A DNA stretch of 64,000 nucleotides from Vandiemenella viatica (GCA_031002005.1 JARYHS010008074.1:178460494-178524493); one strand, 5' to 3'. Counted from the first letter of the stretch, positions 1 to 11,279 are shown. The notes: generated by a model from the letters alone, not told the origin. Translations and numbers: made by a program.

Positions 1-532
1 GAAGAGCCTTAGTACTATACTTGTTAAGCGTAAAAATATGTTTAGCAAAGTAATAGAGTTTGTTAACTCAATAGAGATGCACAAACCACCTATAGCTATA
101 TGGGTAAAGTCTTGCTTATAGGAAGGACTACCAGACAACATGATTTACCCTGATGGTTATAGAAAGTGCCACAGAGATGGAGGAGCAATTGGAGGACAAT
201 TTTCATATCGGTTACCAAAGACATTTAAAAATTGCTGGTGTTCGTAGATCATAGTTGTGAATTACTAGGGATATATTTATGAAGTGATACGAGAGTAATA
301 ATTAGGATTTTGGGAGCTTAACGTAGTGAATGGAAGATTGATGGACATGAGGATCGTGGTGAGAAATTAAATTCATATTCAGAGGTGAATGTAGAACGGT
401 CATTATTGGTGGGGAGTAAAGTTTACCAGGTGTGGACTGGTTGGAAAAAAGGATTATTAAACAAGTGAACAGAGTTTTTAAAATATGCTATTGACGAAGA
501 AGGCTTTACTTAAGTGGTAAAAAAAAGCACAT

Positions 533-1247
533 TGTAACAGCCCTCATACCTGACCTTTAAGTAGAATTGTATTTAATGAAGTATCTGTAGTGAGCTAAAG
601 TTTGCTTGAATATCGTCTGGTATGTTTGTTTTGTAATTTCTTGTAAATCAGTGTATATAGACTTTGTTTTATGAAAGGAAAATGTTTAAAGGCCATTTAA
701 TATGTTTAAAAAGAGTACTGTACAAGAGAATTGCTTAAATGTGTGATTCCAAGTATTAATGCAAGTTACGATGTCTTCAGTATAATTTTCTACAGTTTAA
801 AATGTATTCTTTAAATAATTTTGTGTTTAAGTATCTTTAATTTCCATTTCTGACCATTTTCTATTGATGTTAAGTGATTATGTATTAATTCCGATTGTTT
901 TTAATATGTTTAATTGTTTGAGTATTTGTTAATGTTCGAGAAATATCTCGCGGAAACTTTCGAAGAATTCTAGTAATTACGATAGAGCCTATATAAAGAA
1001 ATCAGCAGAAGGACCGAGTTAGTTTTATAGTTAGTTTACAGTTAGTTGATACCATGGAGGAAGGAATATTCCTCCATGATTGGTACAGATTCACCTTGGA
1101 AATGCATAAGTAGTATCTCTGGATTGTATCTTTGCATGTAAACAATATCGCTGACGTTATTTTGAAAATAAACAAAAATCTTAAACAGAACTTTGGTGGA
1201 CTACTTCTTAATTACAATATTAATTAAAATCATCGAAGAACCTAACA
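533..1247 (+). mobile_element. Solo LTR (probably Gypsy-type) inside LINE copy A
   Basis: A 715-bp block beginning TGTAACAG and ending CCTAACA (5'-TG...CA-3'), flanked by the 4-bp duplication ACAT at 529-532 and 1248-1251. On either side the CR1-like endonuclease sequence resumes in register with the 61-64 kb copy, so this is an insertion. It contains a TATA box (TATATAAA near 989-996) and AATAAA near 1168, as expected of an LTR promoter and poly(A) signal. There is no internal gag/pol, so it is the product of LTR-LTR recombination. A 4-bp TSD fits Gypsy better than Pao/BEL (5 bp), but family is not certain. Confidence 0.8.
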
Positions 1248-2572
1248 ACATGTTGGATAGCTTCCTAATAAAGTATGATGATTTTTTGGGGAATCTAAGG
1301 GCTCAAAAGGAATAAATGATTAAGAAACAGTTCTTATGGATATTATAAGATTCAGTAAACCAGTCTCCAAAATTGATGGTGGTTGCAGATATAAAAAGAC
1401 AGTATACAATGGAGAGCAGACAGGAACAATTAGGAGATAATGAGAATTATAGATATTTGTATAGAAAAGGTTATTTAAATAAGTACAGAACATACATTTT
1501 GTAGTGGGGAGGTGAAAAAGTGAAACAAGAATAGCTAGCAGCAAAGAAGAAAGCTAAAGATATTATTTAAAAAATACGTCGAATGATGCTTCTTGAAATT
1601 TCTGTGGTTTCTTTAGAAAACTGAGGGGAAGAGATACTGTATTAAGAAAATTGTGGTAATGATGAAAAAGGGGTTACTGAGAATTTGAATATGGATTAGG
1701 TATTAACTGGTTTAATTAAACCATTAGAGACTCTTTCCAGTACATGGAAGGGAAGAAGTGACCAGAACCACAGGGGTGTCTAGGGGAAATCAGAGCAGGA
1801 GTTCTCCACATGTGTAATGAGCTGACTAAACTGGAAATGGATTCTGAGGAAATTAAGAAAGTTTAAAAAGAACCAAGGGGCTGCAGATGTATTGAAGACA
1901 GGACGATATGACATTCTTCCCTATCTTGTAATCTTATATATATATATAGAAATAGACGTGTGTTTTCATATATTTCACTTTTCAGTCACCACTACCTAAC
2001 ACAGATCACTGGTGTTTGTGTGTGGAAGTAGCATGGAGTTTCCTGTCGTGCGCAACGTTGGCCAAATGCCGTTAGCGGTAGGGATGTGGGAGATATGATG
2101 ATTAAAGTTGGTCAATGCAGAGCGTTTTCATATTTTGACCAAAATTTGTGTCTCCGTACACTTCACTTTCTTGCCACAACTATATAGCATAGACCATTGG
2201 CATTTGTGTGTGGTAGTAGAATCGTGTCTCCCGTTATGCACTATGGTTGTTAGATGTCGGTAGCTATGGGGTTGTGGGAAATATGGGGGTTGAAAATGGT
2301 CGACCTGCAGCAATTTCATATTTCTGCCAAAGACGCAAGTGTCATGGTGTATCATTTTTCAGCGAAAACTATCTATCGCACATCACTGGTGTTTGTGTGT
2401 GGTAGTACCATAGAGTCACATTTCACTAACAACGTCGGCCGAATTTCTGGAACTGTGGTATTGTGGGAGATATGGTGGTTGAAATTGGTCGATCCAGGAT
2501 ATTATCGTATTTCGACGAAAGACATGTGTCTCCGCATATGTCACTTTTCTGCCACAACTACATAGCATAGAC

Positions 2573-2701
2573 CAGGGGTCTCCAAACTTTTCAGCCTTAG
2601 GGCCATACTGATTACTCTAGTAAGTTCCGAGGGCCAAAACCAACATAAAATTAGAAAACTAAAAAAAAAAAAAAAGTCTACAATTCGCGCCAGGGTGGGA
2701 C

Positions 2702-2735
<34 letters not shown>

Positions 2736-2853
2736 TCTCCAAAAGTTTCGAGATCTCACGAAATTTGTGGATGCCCCCCTAGCTCTCCGCGGGCCGGACA
2801 AAATCTGTCCGCGGGCCGGATGTGGCCCGCGGGCCGTAGTTTGGAGACCCCTG
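2573..2853. mobile_element. hAT-type MITE, TIR CAGGGGTCTCCAAACT
   Basis: A 281-bp element with 16-bp perfect terminal inverted repeats (CAGGGGTCTCCAAACT / AGTTTGGAGACCCCTG) and a perfect 8-bp target duplication GCATAGAC at 2565-2572 and 2854-2861. It contains two long A-runs (about 2660-2674 and 2707-2733) and a GC-rich stretch with GCGGGCCGG repeats. It has no coding capacity. It sits inside a type-B satellite monomer. Confidence 0.95.
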
Positions 2854-3990
2854 GCATAGACCATTGGTGTTTGTGTGTGGTAGTACTATCGTGTCTCCTG
2901 TCACGTTATTAGATGTCGTTAGCTATGGGGGTGTGGGAGATATAGGGGTTTAAAAGTGGTAGACCTGCAGCAATTTCATATTTCTGCCAAAGACGCATGT
3001 AGCATGGTGTATCACTTGTCTACGAAAACTATCTATCTCACATCACTGGCGTTTGTGTGCGGTAGTACCACAGAGTCACCTTTCAATAACAACGTCGGCC
3101 GAATTTCAGTAACTGTCGTATTGTGGGAAATATGGTGGTTGAAAATGGCCGATCCAGGATATTATCGCATTTCGACGAATGACATGTGTCTGCGCATATG
3201 TCAGTTTTCTGCCTCAACTATATAGCAAAGATAATTGGTGTTTGTGTGTGGTAGTAGTATCGAGTCTCCTGTCATGCACTATGGTTGTTAGATGTCGGTA
3301 GCTATGGTGGTGTGGGATATATGGGTGATAAAATTGGTCGACCTGCAGCAATTTCTGCCAAAGACGCACGTGTCACGGTGTATCACTTTTCAGCTAAATC
3401 TATCTATCGCACATCACTGGCGTTTGTGTGTGTTAGTACCACAGAGTAACCTTTCGCTAACAATGTTGGCCGAATTTCAGTAACTGTGGTATTGTGGGTG
3501 ATATGGTGGTCGAAAGTACCTGATCAATGATATTTTCGTATTTCGACTAAAGACATGCGTCTCCACATATGTCACTTTTCTGCCACAACTACATAGCTTA
3601 GAGCCTTAGACCATTGGTGTTTGCGTGTGGGTAGTAGAATCCTGTTCCCTGTCGTGCCCTATGGTTGTTAGACGTCGGTAGCTATGGGGGTGTGGGAGAT
3701 ATGTAGGTTGAAATTGGTCGACCAGCAGCAATTTCAAATATCTGCCAAAGACGCATGTGTCATGGTTTATCACTTTTCAGCAAAAAGTATCTATGTCACA
3801 TCACTGGCGTTTGTGTGTGGTAGTACGACAGAGTCACATTTCGATAACAACGTCGGCCGAATTTCAGTAACTGTGGTATTGTGGGAGATATGGTGGTTGA
3901 AAGTGGCCGATCTAGGATATTTTCGTATTTCGAAGAAAGATATGTGTCTCCGCGTGTGTCATTTTTTTGCCACAACTACATAGCATAGAC

Positions 3991-4296
3991 CAGCGTTTCC
4001 CAATTAGTGGTACGTGTACGCCTAGGGGTACGTGAGATTGCTTCAAGGGGTACGGACGGTAATCTCTTGGCTAAGGTAATCACTCCGATACTTAAAAAAA
4101 GAATTAGGATAACAGTACTCGCCAGAAATATATTTTAATACAAACTGTGTGTGTGAATTATGTTTCTGTAATGCTGTTGTGCGAAGCATTCGACTGGGAT
4201 AAACGCAATTATTTATTATTTCAGCTATAATGGGGGTACGCGATAGTGAGCTCTTTCTTGAAGTGGTACTCGAGAAAAACTAATTGGGAACCACTG
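3991..4296. mobile_element. Second hAT-type MITE, TIR CAGTGGTTCCCAATTAGT
   Basis: A 306-bp element whose ends are CAGCGTTTCCCAATTAGT and, reverse complemented, CAGTGGTTCCCAATTAGT (two mismatches). It is flanked by a perfect 8-bp duplication GCATAGAC at 3983-3990 and 4297-4304. It is unrelated in sequence to the MITE at 2573-2853 but occupies the same position of a satellite monomer. No coding capacity. Confidence 0.93.
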
Positions 4297-5856
4297 GCAT
4301 AGACCATTGGTGTTTGTGTGTGGTGTCATGTCTCCTATCGTGCACTATTGTGGTTAGCTGTCGACAGCTATGGTTGTGTGGAGATATGGGGGTTGAATGT
4401 GATTGACCTACGGCAGTTTCATATTTCTGCCAAAAACGGATGTGTCTTGGTGTACCACTTTTCAGCTAAAACTATCCATCGCAGAATACTGGTGTTTGTG
4501 TGTGGTAGTAATACAGAGTCACCTTTCGATCACAACGTTCGCCGAAATTCAGTAACTGTGGTATTGTGGGAGATATGGTGGTTGAAAGTGGCCGATCAAG
4601 GATGTTTTTTGTATTTCGACGAAAGATATGTGTCTCCGCATACGTCACTTTTCTGCCCCAACTACATGGCACAGACCATTGGTGTTTGTGTGTGGTAGTA
4701 GATTCGTGTCTCCTGTAGTGCACTATGGTTGTTAGATGTCGGTAGCTATGGGTGTGGGAGCTAGGGGGGTTAAACTGATCGACCTTCGATACTTTCAAAT
4801 TTTTACCAATAAGTATGTGTCCCTGTGCATCATTTTTCAGTCAAAACTATCTAGCGCAGATCACTCGTCTTAGTGTGTGGTAGTAACACAGAGTCACCCA
4901 TCGATCACAACGTTGGCCGAATTTCGGTAATGTTGGAAGGGTGGGAGATATGGGGGTTGAAAGTGGTCGATCAAGGATATTATCGTATTTCCTTCAAAGA
5001 CATTTGTGTCCGTAAAATTTACTTTGGTGCCTGAACTACATAGCGCCGATGACTGGCATTTGTGTGTGGTAATAGCATCTAGTCTCCCATCGTGCATTAT
5101 GGTTGTTAGATGTCGGTAGCTATGGGGGTGTGGGACATATAGGGGTTGAAAGTGGTCGACCTGTATTTTTCAATCCAAATTCTTTACAAACACGAACAAA
5201 GTCGTGGGTACCAGCTAGTATTATTTAGATTTCGAAGTAGTCTTCTGTTTTACAGAGGACTGGAAAGGTGTCATAGTTGTACTGGCTCATAAGAGAAGTG
5301 AGACTTTGAAAATTACTGTTCAATTAATTTGAAATCTTTGATAGTTGATGGTGATATTGGTATTGGAAGAAACTGGTTTGTAAAATGACAGCAAGTCTCT
5401 AGAAAAGAATGTTCATGTGAATCTCAGTGGGCTATATACAATATATTTTTGTATGAAATGTACAATGGTGGCCAAGTTGATAGTGTAGCACTAGATCACT
5501 CCACGGCACATTACAAAGCGGGCTGTAAAATGATGGAAAAGTGGATGAAAAGGTTGCTTGTTGGGTAGAGAAATTCTTCAAAGGGAGAAACGAAAGAGGG
5601 TAAATATTGCACTAGGAAAACAGGTAAAAGTGAAAACAGAAGTGCCAGAAGGCAGTGCATTATGACCATTGGTGTTCATTATTCTAACAAATTATTGTGT
5701 TGATGATTTACAGTCAGATGTTAGGTTGTTTACAGAAAACAAGAATGCTGTATAACAGAATTAAAACTGCAGAGTGTCCTGGGTACGTCAACATGAAATT
5801 AAAAATCTCGAGCTTGTTAGGTAAACAGATAAAAAAAAGTGAAGGTGTGTCATGAT

Positions 5857-7325
5857 TAGTGTTGCAAACTGAAAAAAAAACATGAAAAAAAACTTAGCAC
5901 CCGTGTTTTTTTTCTATTTTTTTTCAGAAAACAATATATTTGATAAATTATAGTTTTATTTAAGGAACTTCCATTTTACAAGTGTGTTTTAAGTCTTACT
6001 GAATCATATAATGTGTCACATAATGATTCATAAGTGTATCTATATAGGTAACATAATTTTATTCATCCTCTATGTCAGTACCATCTTCACTAGTATCAGC
6101 ACTACCAACACTAGTTCGATCGGTGTCGGAATTTTCTGTCTCTCTTCTGTCTCCTCTAGATCCATAACTTCAGAAATAGTTAAATTTTCTTTTACTGGTT
6201 GTTCTTGTATTGTACGCAAAAGATTTTGAGATTGCAATTTTAAATTGTGAGCAAAGTACACACTGTGCATAAAGACTGCGCCGATAGTTCTGTATTACGG
6301 TCTTTTAAGTTTGAATTAAAATCTATTATTAAACAAAATAGGAGCTTGACTTCTTTTCAATCGTTTGTTTACACCAACGGTTGCAAGGAAACGATTCATA
6401 ATTAGGGACCGTGCACAAACTACGTGGCTCGGTCCAGAGGGAGGAGGGGTTAGCTGGAAGGCTATGCTGGGCTACGTGGGGAGAGGGGAGGGGGGGTGGG
6501 GGTTCCGAGCCAGGCCACGTAACTTTCCTTTCGTAACATTTTTCACAGTTAAAATGAGGAACTGAACTCACAACAGCATGTGAGTATTTATTTCCCTCAG
6601 TTAATTATATCCGTATGTAATTTACAATAGTTTGACGAGAGAAAACAGTAAAAAATGTCATCTGGAATCAAAATGGAAGAAAGCTACGTGCTACGTGAGC
6701 GGGGGGGGGGGGGGGGGGGGGTCGGCAAAAGCCACGTAGGGCTACGTGGGGGAAGAGGGAGGGTTCACAGGAGGCCAAAATGGAGCTATGTGGTTTATGC
6801 AGGCTCCGTTACTTTAATGAGCAGTACCGCTATACACTATACTCTGAGAGTTAACAAGTATACGAATATAAAGAAAGCCCAATAAGTAATAAAAAAAGAG
6901 GCAAAAAACCGTGGATAAATTTTAAATTCCTAATTTTTTTAAAAGATCTGTAGGTAATTTTGTAGGGCTGGCAGCACTATTTCAAATAGCAAGTATCAAT
7001 CCAAACAATGGGGAATAGGGATTCCTTCTGGCGCAACCTAGTCTCTTCGGGAAATTCCTGTTCATAAAGAAAATTTCAGTCAATTTTGCCAATATTTTCG
7101 TAATTTTTTTTCCTACTGAACCAGAAAAATATAGTAGATTTTAAACTAAGATAAGTACTTAGAATAAACTCTAAAACAGTCATTTTAAACGATAACTGCC
7201 TTACAAATGTGAGATTTAGTAGTTGTGAAAAAAAACGTGTTCCAGAAAAAAACGTTTTTTTTTTTTCCAAAGTTTTTTTCATGTTTTTTTTTAAGCCAGA
7301 AAAAAAACAGTTTTTTACAACACTA
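5857..7325. mobile_element. Non-autonomous hAT-like element (1.47 kb) in LINE copy A
   Basis: The ends TAGTGTTGCAAACTG and, reverse complemented, TAGTGTTGTAAAAAACTG share inverted repeats that continue into A-runs plus CATGAAAAAAA. The 8-bp flanks GTCATGAT (5849-5856) and GTCTTGAT (7326-7333) differ by one base and fit a hAT TSD. Copy-A RT sequence continues on both sides. The inside is non-coding. It holds two related G-rich modules around CTACGTGGGG (about 6420-6550 and 6680-6800), a run of about 20 G near 6702-6721, and AT-rich ends. Short open frames near 6011-6270 are not recognisable. Confidence 0.8.
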
Positions 7326-7461
7326 GTCTTGATAATAGGTTGGTTATGGAATTGCTTCTTGAAGAGGTTATCTTGGTATAACATTTGATAGTAAACTCAA
7401 TTGAGCAGGTAGTTGGTAGCTACCTGAAAATCTTTAATTTATTGGAGATGGTTATAACTGA

Positions 7462-7697
7462 AGTGGCGGATCCAGGGGGGGGGAGATAGGGTGCTGAAGC
7501 CCCCCCCCCCAAAAGCACCAAGCTCACCCCCTCACCCCCGACGACATGGATTTTGGGGGGACCTTTTTTTGTTTTTTTGCTCTACTGATTGTATGAGGGC
7601 ACCAATCCGGAATAATGAGATTTCTGTCGGGGCACCCCCCTCCTCGCCCGAGTCAAGCCCCCCCCCCCCCCAAAACCAAAATCCTGGATCCGCCACT
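7462..7697. mobile_element. GGATCC-type MITE, copy 1
   Basis: Terminal inverted repeats AGTGGCGGATCCAGG (7462-7476) and CCTGGATCCGCCACT (7683-7697) enclose C-run and G-run rich sequence. Flanks GGTTATAA and GGTTGTAA look like an aged 8-bp hAT TSD with a few extra bases at the left end. Same family as copies at 33014, 49085 and 53179. It interrupts the thumb region of LINE copy A. Confidence 0.85.
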
Positions 7698-7738
7698 GGT
7701 TGTAAGTAACTGAATAGTATCATCCCATTTCTTGAATA

Positions 7739-8425
7739 TGGGCTGGCAGATAATTTGGGTATGGTGGACAGCAGTATCCACCCTGGAAATTCTGGGTGTA
7801 TATTTTACTGAGAGAAAGTGAGAAAGAGCAGCTGAGCATAGACTAATCTATACTAGTCTGTTCATTCCCTGATAACCCAGGGCACCAAGAGAGATGAAAA
7901 AGCCACAACCATGGGCATTCTAATTTCGATTACATACAGAGAGAGACAGAATGGTCATGGCTCTATCCACATTTAATATGGAAATAGACGTTTTTCAATC
8001 TTACGTCAACTCAGTAATTACTTAAAATCAACTATGGTTGCAAGATTGACTAAATAACAATCAAATATTACATTTATATATAGTAACCTCACTGATGAGC
8101 TTGAATTGGAAAAATTGTTGAATTAATTCATTTCCAAAAATACAAAGACCAGTGCAGTTTTTTATTGCTCAATTAATACTGAGTAATAATAAATTTAATT
8201 AATAATAGTCAGTTTTTGTATGTAATTAAAATATATTATAATAGTATAAATTTTATGATAAATTTAAAAAAAATAATTTTTAATTTTAACCCTATACATT
8301 TTTGTATGATTGTTACTATTATTATTATAATTCCTTTTAGCTAATTTAACTAAATAACATTTTAAGGGGAACCCCACTTTGTCTGACTACCCACCCAACA
8401 AGCCTAACATGATCTGCCGGCCCTG
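7739..8425. mobile_element. Probable TIR element in LINE copy A
   Basis: The LINE thumb sequence stops near 7740 (CTTGAATATGG) and resumes at about 8426 (ACTCACATT...CAGGAGTTGGAG), as judged against the 61.6-kb copy. The inserted 0.69 kb has imperfect inverted ends GGCTGGCAGAT and, reverse complemented, GGCCGGCAGAT (with CAGGGCC at the right end), which suggests a decayed hAT-type element. The target duplication cannot be read cleanly. AT-rich, no coding capacity. Confidence 0.55.
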
Positions 8426-8905
8426 AGACTCACATTTTGGCTATCAAACTCAGGAGTTGGAGAGGCTGGAAAGGAGTGCAACTTGATTTGTTTGAAGAAA
8501 TTAAATTGGAACACAATCTGTAACTGATATGATAAAGGATCTGAGTTGGAAGACACTGGAAGATAGAAGGTGAATGAGGAAAGTGTTTGGAGTGTATAAT
8601 GTGTCTGTTCACAATTATGCATTGATGGATATTAGTAAAAGAATTAGGGTCATTATGTGGAAGAGAAGAGATTACCACTACCACAAACTGGCTATTGATT
8701 TCAGGCATAAGAGAGTGCGAAAATTTTGTTTTGTATGTCAGGGACTGAAATAAATCACCAACGAAAATACTATACACCTTATTAAAACACTAAATGATTT
8801 TAAAATTAAATTTGTGAAGGGCAAAGTATGTGTGTGTTAAAATTATATTGTAAGAATTTAAAAAAAAAAAAGACTCATGAAACTGCCACTGGAGCTTGTA
8901 ATTAC

Positions 8906-9518
8906 TTTTAACTCGAAAGCAAGACGACAGTCTGTCACTGCTAATATTCCACTTGTTTTTATCTGAAACATTAAAGCTAGTTAATGATGAAATCTGTGTA
9001 GAATCGAGCTTCAAAGCTATAGAATCATTAGGCTACAATTTACTAATTACATTGTTCAATTAGCTGAGAAGTGTGAAATTGTAACATTTTTATTAATAAA
9101 ATTGTTCTGCTAAATATTTAAACAGATCAAAAATATTTTCATCTGTAGCTTTCTCCTTGTATATCTTGATTTTTCAAAATCTTTTTAAATTTTCCTCAAA
9201 ATTTTCTCTTTTCCTAGCACACCAAATATCACATTATCCATTTTATGCTGTTCTTGCAAATGTTCTTTCCATCTATTAACCATTAATTATAGAAACTTGT
9301 AATGATCGTCACTCCAAATATCCTCTTGTTTTCACACTCCTTACTAATTATTACCTGTGTTAAGTTCAGGTAACTGTAAGTTCTAAATATTTTTGTTGGG
9401 ATATTTAATGAACGTTGTAATACTGAAGGGACTAAAAACAGTTTGCAGGCTGATTCAGTAGCCTATTATGTTACAGGTGTGAAAATCGTTCAGCCCCTCT
9501 CCATACCTATATTATCTA
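8906..9518. other. Unassigned AT-rich sequence
   Basis: No gene, RNA or transposon end is recognisable. The stretch is AT-rich with short open frames only. Confidence 0.5.
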
Positions 9519-10370
9519 CTAGCGGAGTTCCCGGCGTTGCCCGGTATAGTTGGCGTAGATTTACCAGTGCCCTATTTTTATTCCCGCAATGAGAAACATT
9601 GCTCAAAGTTTCATGAAATTTACACCAACTTTTTTCGGAATTAAAGCAAACCTAGATTTACCCGCCCCCTACCAAGAAATGGGTGGGTTGAAGTTTATTT
9701 GCACGTACACTCTTTTCATTCGTCCGAAAAGATTCATGTATATCAAGCTTCATTAATTTGGTTAAGAAATTACATTATTAGATTACTGAAAAACGATAGT
9801 TATGCTGGAAACTCACATTCGGCTCCATGATGAATATACTTCTTGCTCGAAACGCCAGATACTTTAACTCCGCAGATTCAGCCTTTTATACAAATATCAA
9901 AAGTTAATCCAGAATATCATCATCGTAAAGACTATTGCTGATAGCCATAGACATTGTCCAGAGATCGTGCATGAAGAAAATCTGTTGTTCCTTCAGCTAT
10001 CTATGGCGTTTAAAAATTGAATATCCCGAATTAATGGAAAGAATACTTCAAGTTTTGTTTAGTGTGCAAAATAGTTATTATTGTAAAGTTATCTTATTGC
10101 TTTCATTGAAGCCTATGGTTAGAGACGTTGTACTTGTATGTTTAGTGCGAAGTATGCAACATCTGATCCTTCCACCTTTTGGATTCGTCATCATACGTTC
10201 AGAATATCATTTAATGCTCCTGCGTTATTTAACGTTGAAACGTAAGACATGCCAAACAACTGAATTGAGATTTTAAGCTTTAAAACGGTGAATACTCAAT
10301 CGAAATCCGCTCCGTAGTTTCCGTGTTTTTATAAGACAAATTTATCCAGTTTTCGTTTTATAGATATAGA
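9519..10370 (-). mobile_element. Non-autonomous Helitron, minus strand
   Basis: Read on the minus strand, the 5' end is TCTATATCTATAAAACG (from 10370) after host A. The 3' end is a GC-rich hairpin (CCGG-gcaacg-CCGG) followed by GAACTCCGCTAG (to 9519) and host T. TC...CTAG ends, a subterminal hairpin and A|T insertion fit Helitrons. It is 852 bp with no Rep/helicase. Its 5' half is about 400 bp homologous to the copy ending at 12349. An open frame at 9935-10276 is not conserved as a frame in that second copy, so I do not call it a gene. Confidence 0.72.
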
Positions 10371-10439
10371 TCTGGTGATTATTTATATAAGCATTTAAGT
10401 GAAGAAAAATTTAATGTTGAGCTTTGGGCCCAAGAGGTA

Positions 10440-10558
10440 TGCGTCACATCCTGAGTATTTTGCTTGTGAAACCATGTAAAACCGAAAACTGGATGGCCGG
10501 ACGGGGATTTGAATACAGGTGTTATTGAGTGCAAGGCTTGAGCGCTACCGCTCACCCA
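10440..10558 (-). mobile_element. SINE-A fragment (tRNA-like head and part of body)
   Basis: On the minus strand: GGGTGAGCGGTAGCGCTCAAG (A-box region, read from 10558), a degenerate B-box with AATCCCCGTCC, then body GGTTTTACATGGTTTC. This matches the head and body order of the SINE-A copies at 31387, 49121 and 57142, but the 3' tail is absent. Confidence 0.65.
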
Positions 10559-10570
10559 TCAAGCTCGCTT

Positions 10571-11279
10571 TATAGTTTAATTTAATTGCGATTGAGGACA
10601 AGTCGCTGTAGCAATTTCTCTACAACCCCTTTTCCGCCTAACAGAGTATTTTTGCCGTTTGAGTTAAGTTTTTGTATCTCAGAAATGTTGAAGTTACCAT
10701 TGTGGATCGTAAGAACATTTTTAAACTTTCTTCACAAGGAAAGAAAATTCCATGTCAATTTAGTACCATAACAGTATTTGCCCAACCAGAAACATGTGAA
10801 TTCTCTTTTATGAAAAATCTTTCAACTGTGGCGTTGCAATGTGGTGATGTTTTCTTATGTAACACTACAAGACAAATCAAAATTGAAGATTATATATATA
10901 TATATACATATATAGTTTACACTTCTCGTTAAACCACACGATGGATTCTTATCTAACTTGACGAGACACGTTGAAAGTGAAATGTAAAATTTTGCTTTTT
11001 CCTTGGGATATTGTATTCTAAATAGAGGCTGATAGTTTGAAATGCGACCTGGACCAGAAAAAAATCACAAAGTCGCAAGGTACTACACGCTGGATATGTA
11101 CAATGGGAGTTTTGTTTTCTTTCTAGCGGTTGTGGTCAAGTTGAAATGCAGTTTGAAGTAGAAGAAAATCGTTGTCAAAAGGAAAAGAAACTACCTATAA
11201 ATAATTTTTGACTTTCGATATCTCGAGAGCTGAGCGAGATGTTTATTTTTTTACTTTATATCTGTCTCATTGAGTTATA
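10571..11279. other. Unassigned; contains a TA microsatellite
   Basis: No recognisable gene. A run of alternating T and A occupies about 10891-10916. A short open frame at 10672-10932 reads a plausible but unrecognised peptide and ends inside the microsatellite, so I do not call it. Confidence 0.4.

Larger units (their letters stand above)
1985..5165 (+). repeat. 188-bp satellite array in alternating A/B monomers (about 375-bp dimer)
   Basis: The phrase TTTGTGTGTGGTAGTA (with variants) recurs 14 times at about 2013, 2199, 2389, 2867, 3047, 3238, 3420, 3617, 3808, 4309, 4493, 4680, 4870 and 5057. After removing two inserted MITEs the spacing is 180-197 bp, mean about 188. Two monomer types alternate. 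Type A contains GTTGTTAGATGTCGGTAGCT and GACCTGCAGCAATTTC. Type B contains AACAACGTCGGCCGAATTTC and ATTTCGACGAAAGACATG. Alternation gives a higher-order dimer. Divergence among units is substantial, so the array is not recently homogenised. It is contained entirely within the Helitron. Short open frames across it are by-products of the repeat, not genes. Confidence 0.92.
1932..5218 (+). mobile_element. Non-autonomous Helitron carrying a satellite array
   Basis: The 5' end is TCTTATATATATATAG after A1931. The 3' end is GGGTACCAGCTAG before T5219, preceded by a short hairpin (CACGA-acaaag-TCGTG, about 5193-5208). TC...CTAG termini, a subterminal hairpin, insertion between A and T, and no target duplication are Helitron hallmarks. 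If the block is removed, the LINE reads CTTGTAA|TATTATTTAG, matching CTTGAAA|TATTATTTAA in the uninterrupted copy at about 62668, so the ends are fixed by a paralogous empty site. There is no Rep/helicase gene. The interior is almost entirely a tandem repeat array. The 3' end resembles that of the Helitron at 45002-45909. Confidence 0.88.
1..8905 (+). mobile_element. CR1-like LINE copy A, decayed and split by at least five insertions
   Basis: Degenerate non-LTR retrotransposon coding sequence that matches, piece by piece and in order, the better preserved minus-strand copy at 61.2-64.0 kb. Endonuclease pieces lie at 40-530 (EKLNSYS) and 1252-1600 (FSKP.SKIDGG), the linker at 1600-1930 (RKLRGRD), RT pieces at 5219-5848 (EDWK, GGQVDSVALD), thumb pieces at 7334-7460 and 7698-7740, and the C-terminal domain plus 3' UTR at 8425-8905. 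Stops and frameshifts are everywhere, so it is dead. The gaps are a solo LTR, a Helitron, a hAT element, a GGATCC-type MITE and another TIR element, each annotated separately. The 5' end lies outside the window. Family assignment (CR1-like rather than another Jockey/CR1-group clade) rests on RT style only. Confidence 0.85.

Noticed and set aside
2699..2853. GCGGGCCGG repeats as a CpG-island promoter
   Set aside because: They lie inside a MITE with perfect TIRs and TSD and belong to the element.
2254..4698. Series of similar open frames of 60-126 codons with related peptides
   Set aside because: They come from the repeated satellite monomer: frame and start vary from unit to unit, there are no splice signals, and insertions of MITEs cut them.
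6011..6270. Opposed open frames inside the hAT at 5857-7325
   Set aside because: Neither strand shows a transposase, BED finger or other domain.
6365..6885. Gly/Arg-rich and Trp-rich frames over G-runs
   Set aside because: They are translations of low-complexity G-rich repeat modules.
10891..10916. TATATA run as a promoter TATA element
   Set aside because: It is a plain microsatellite with no downstream gene.
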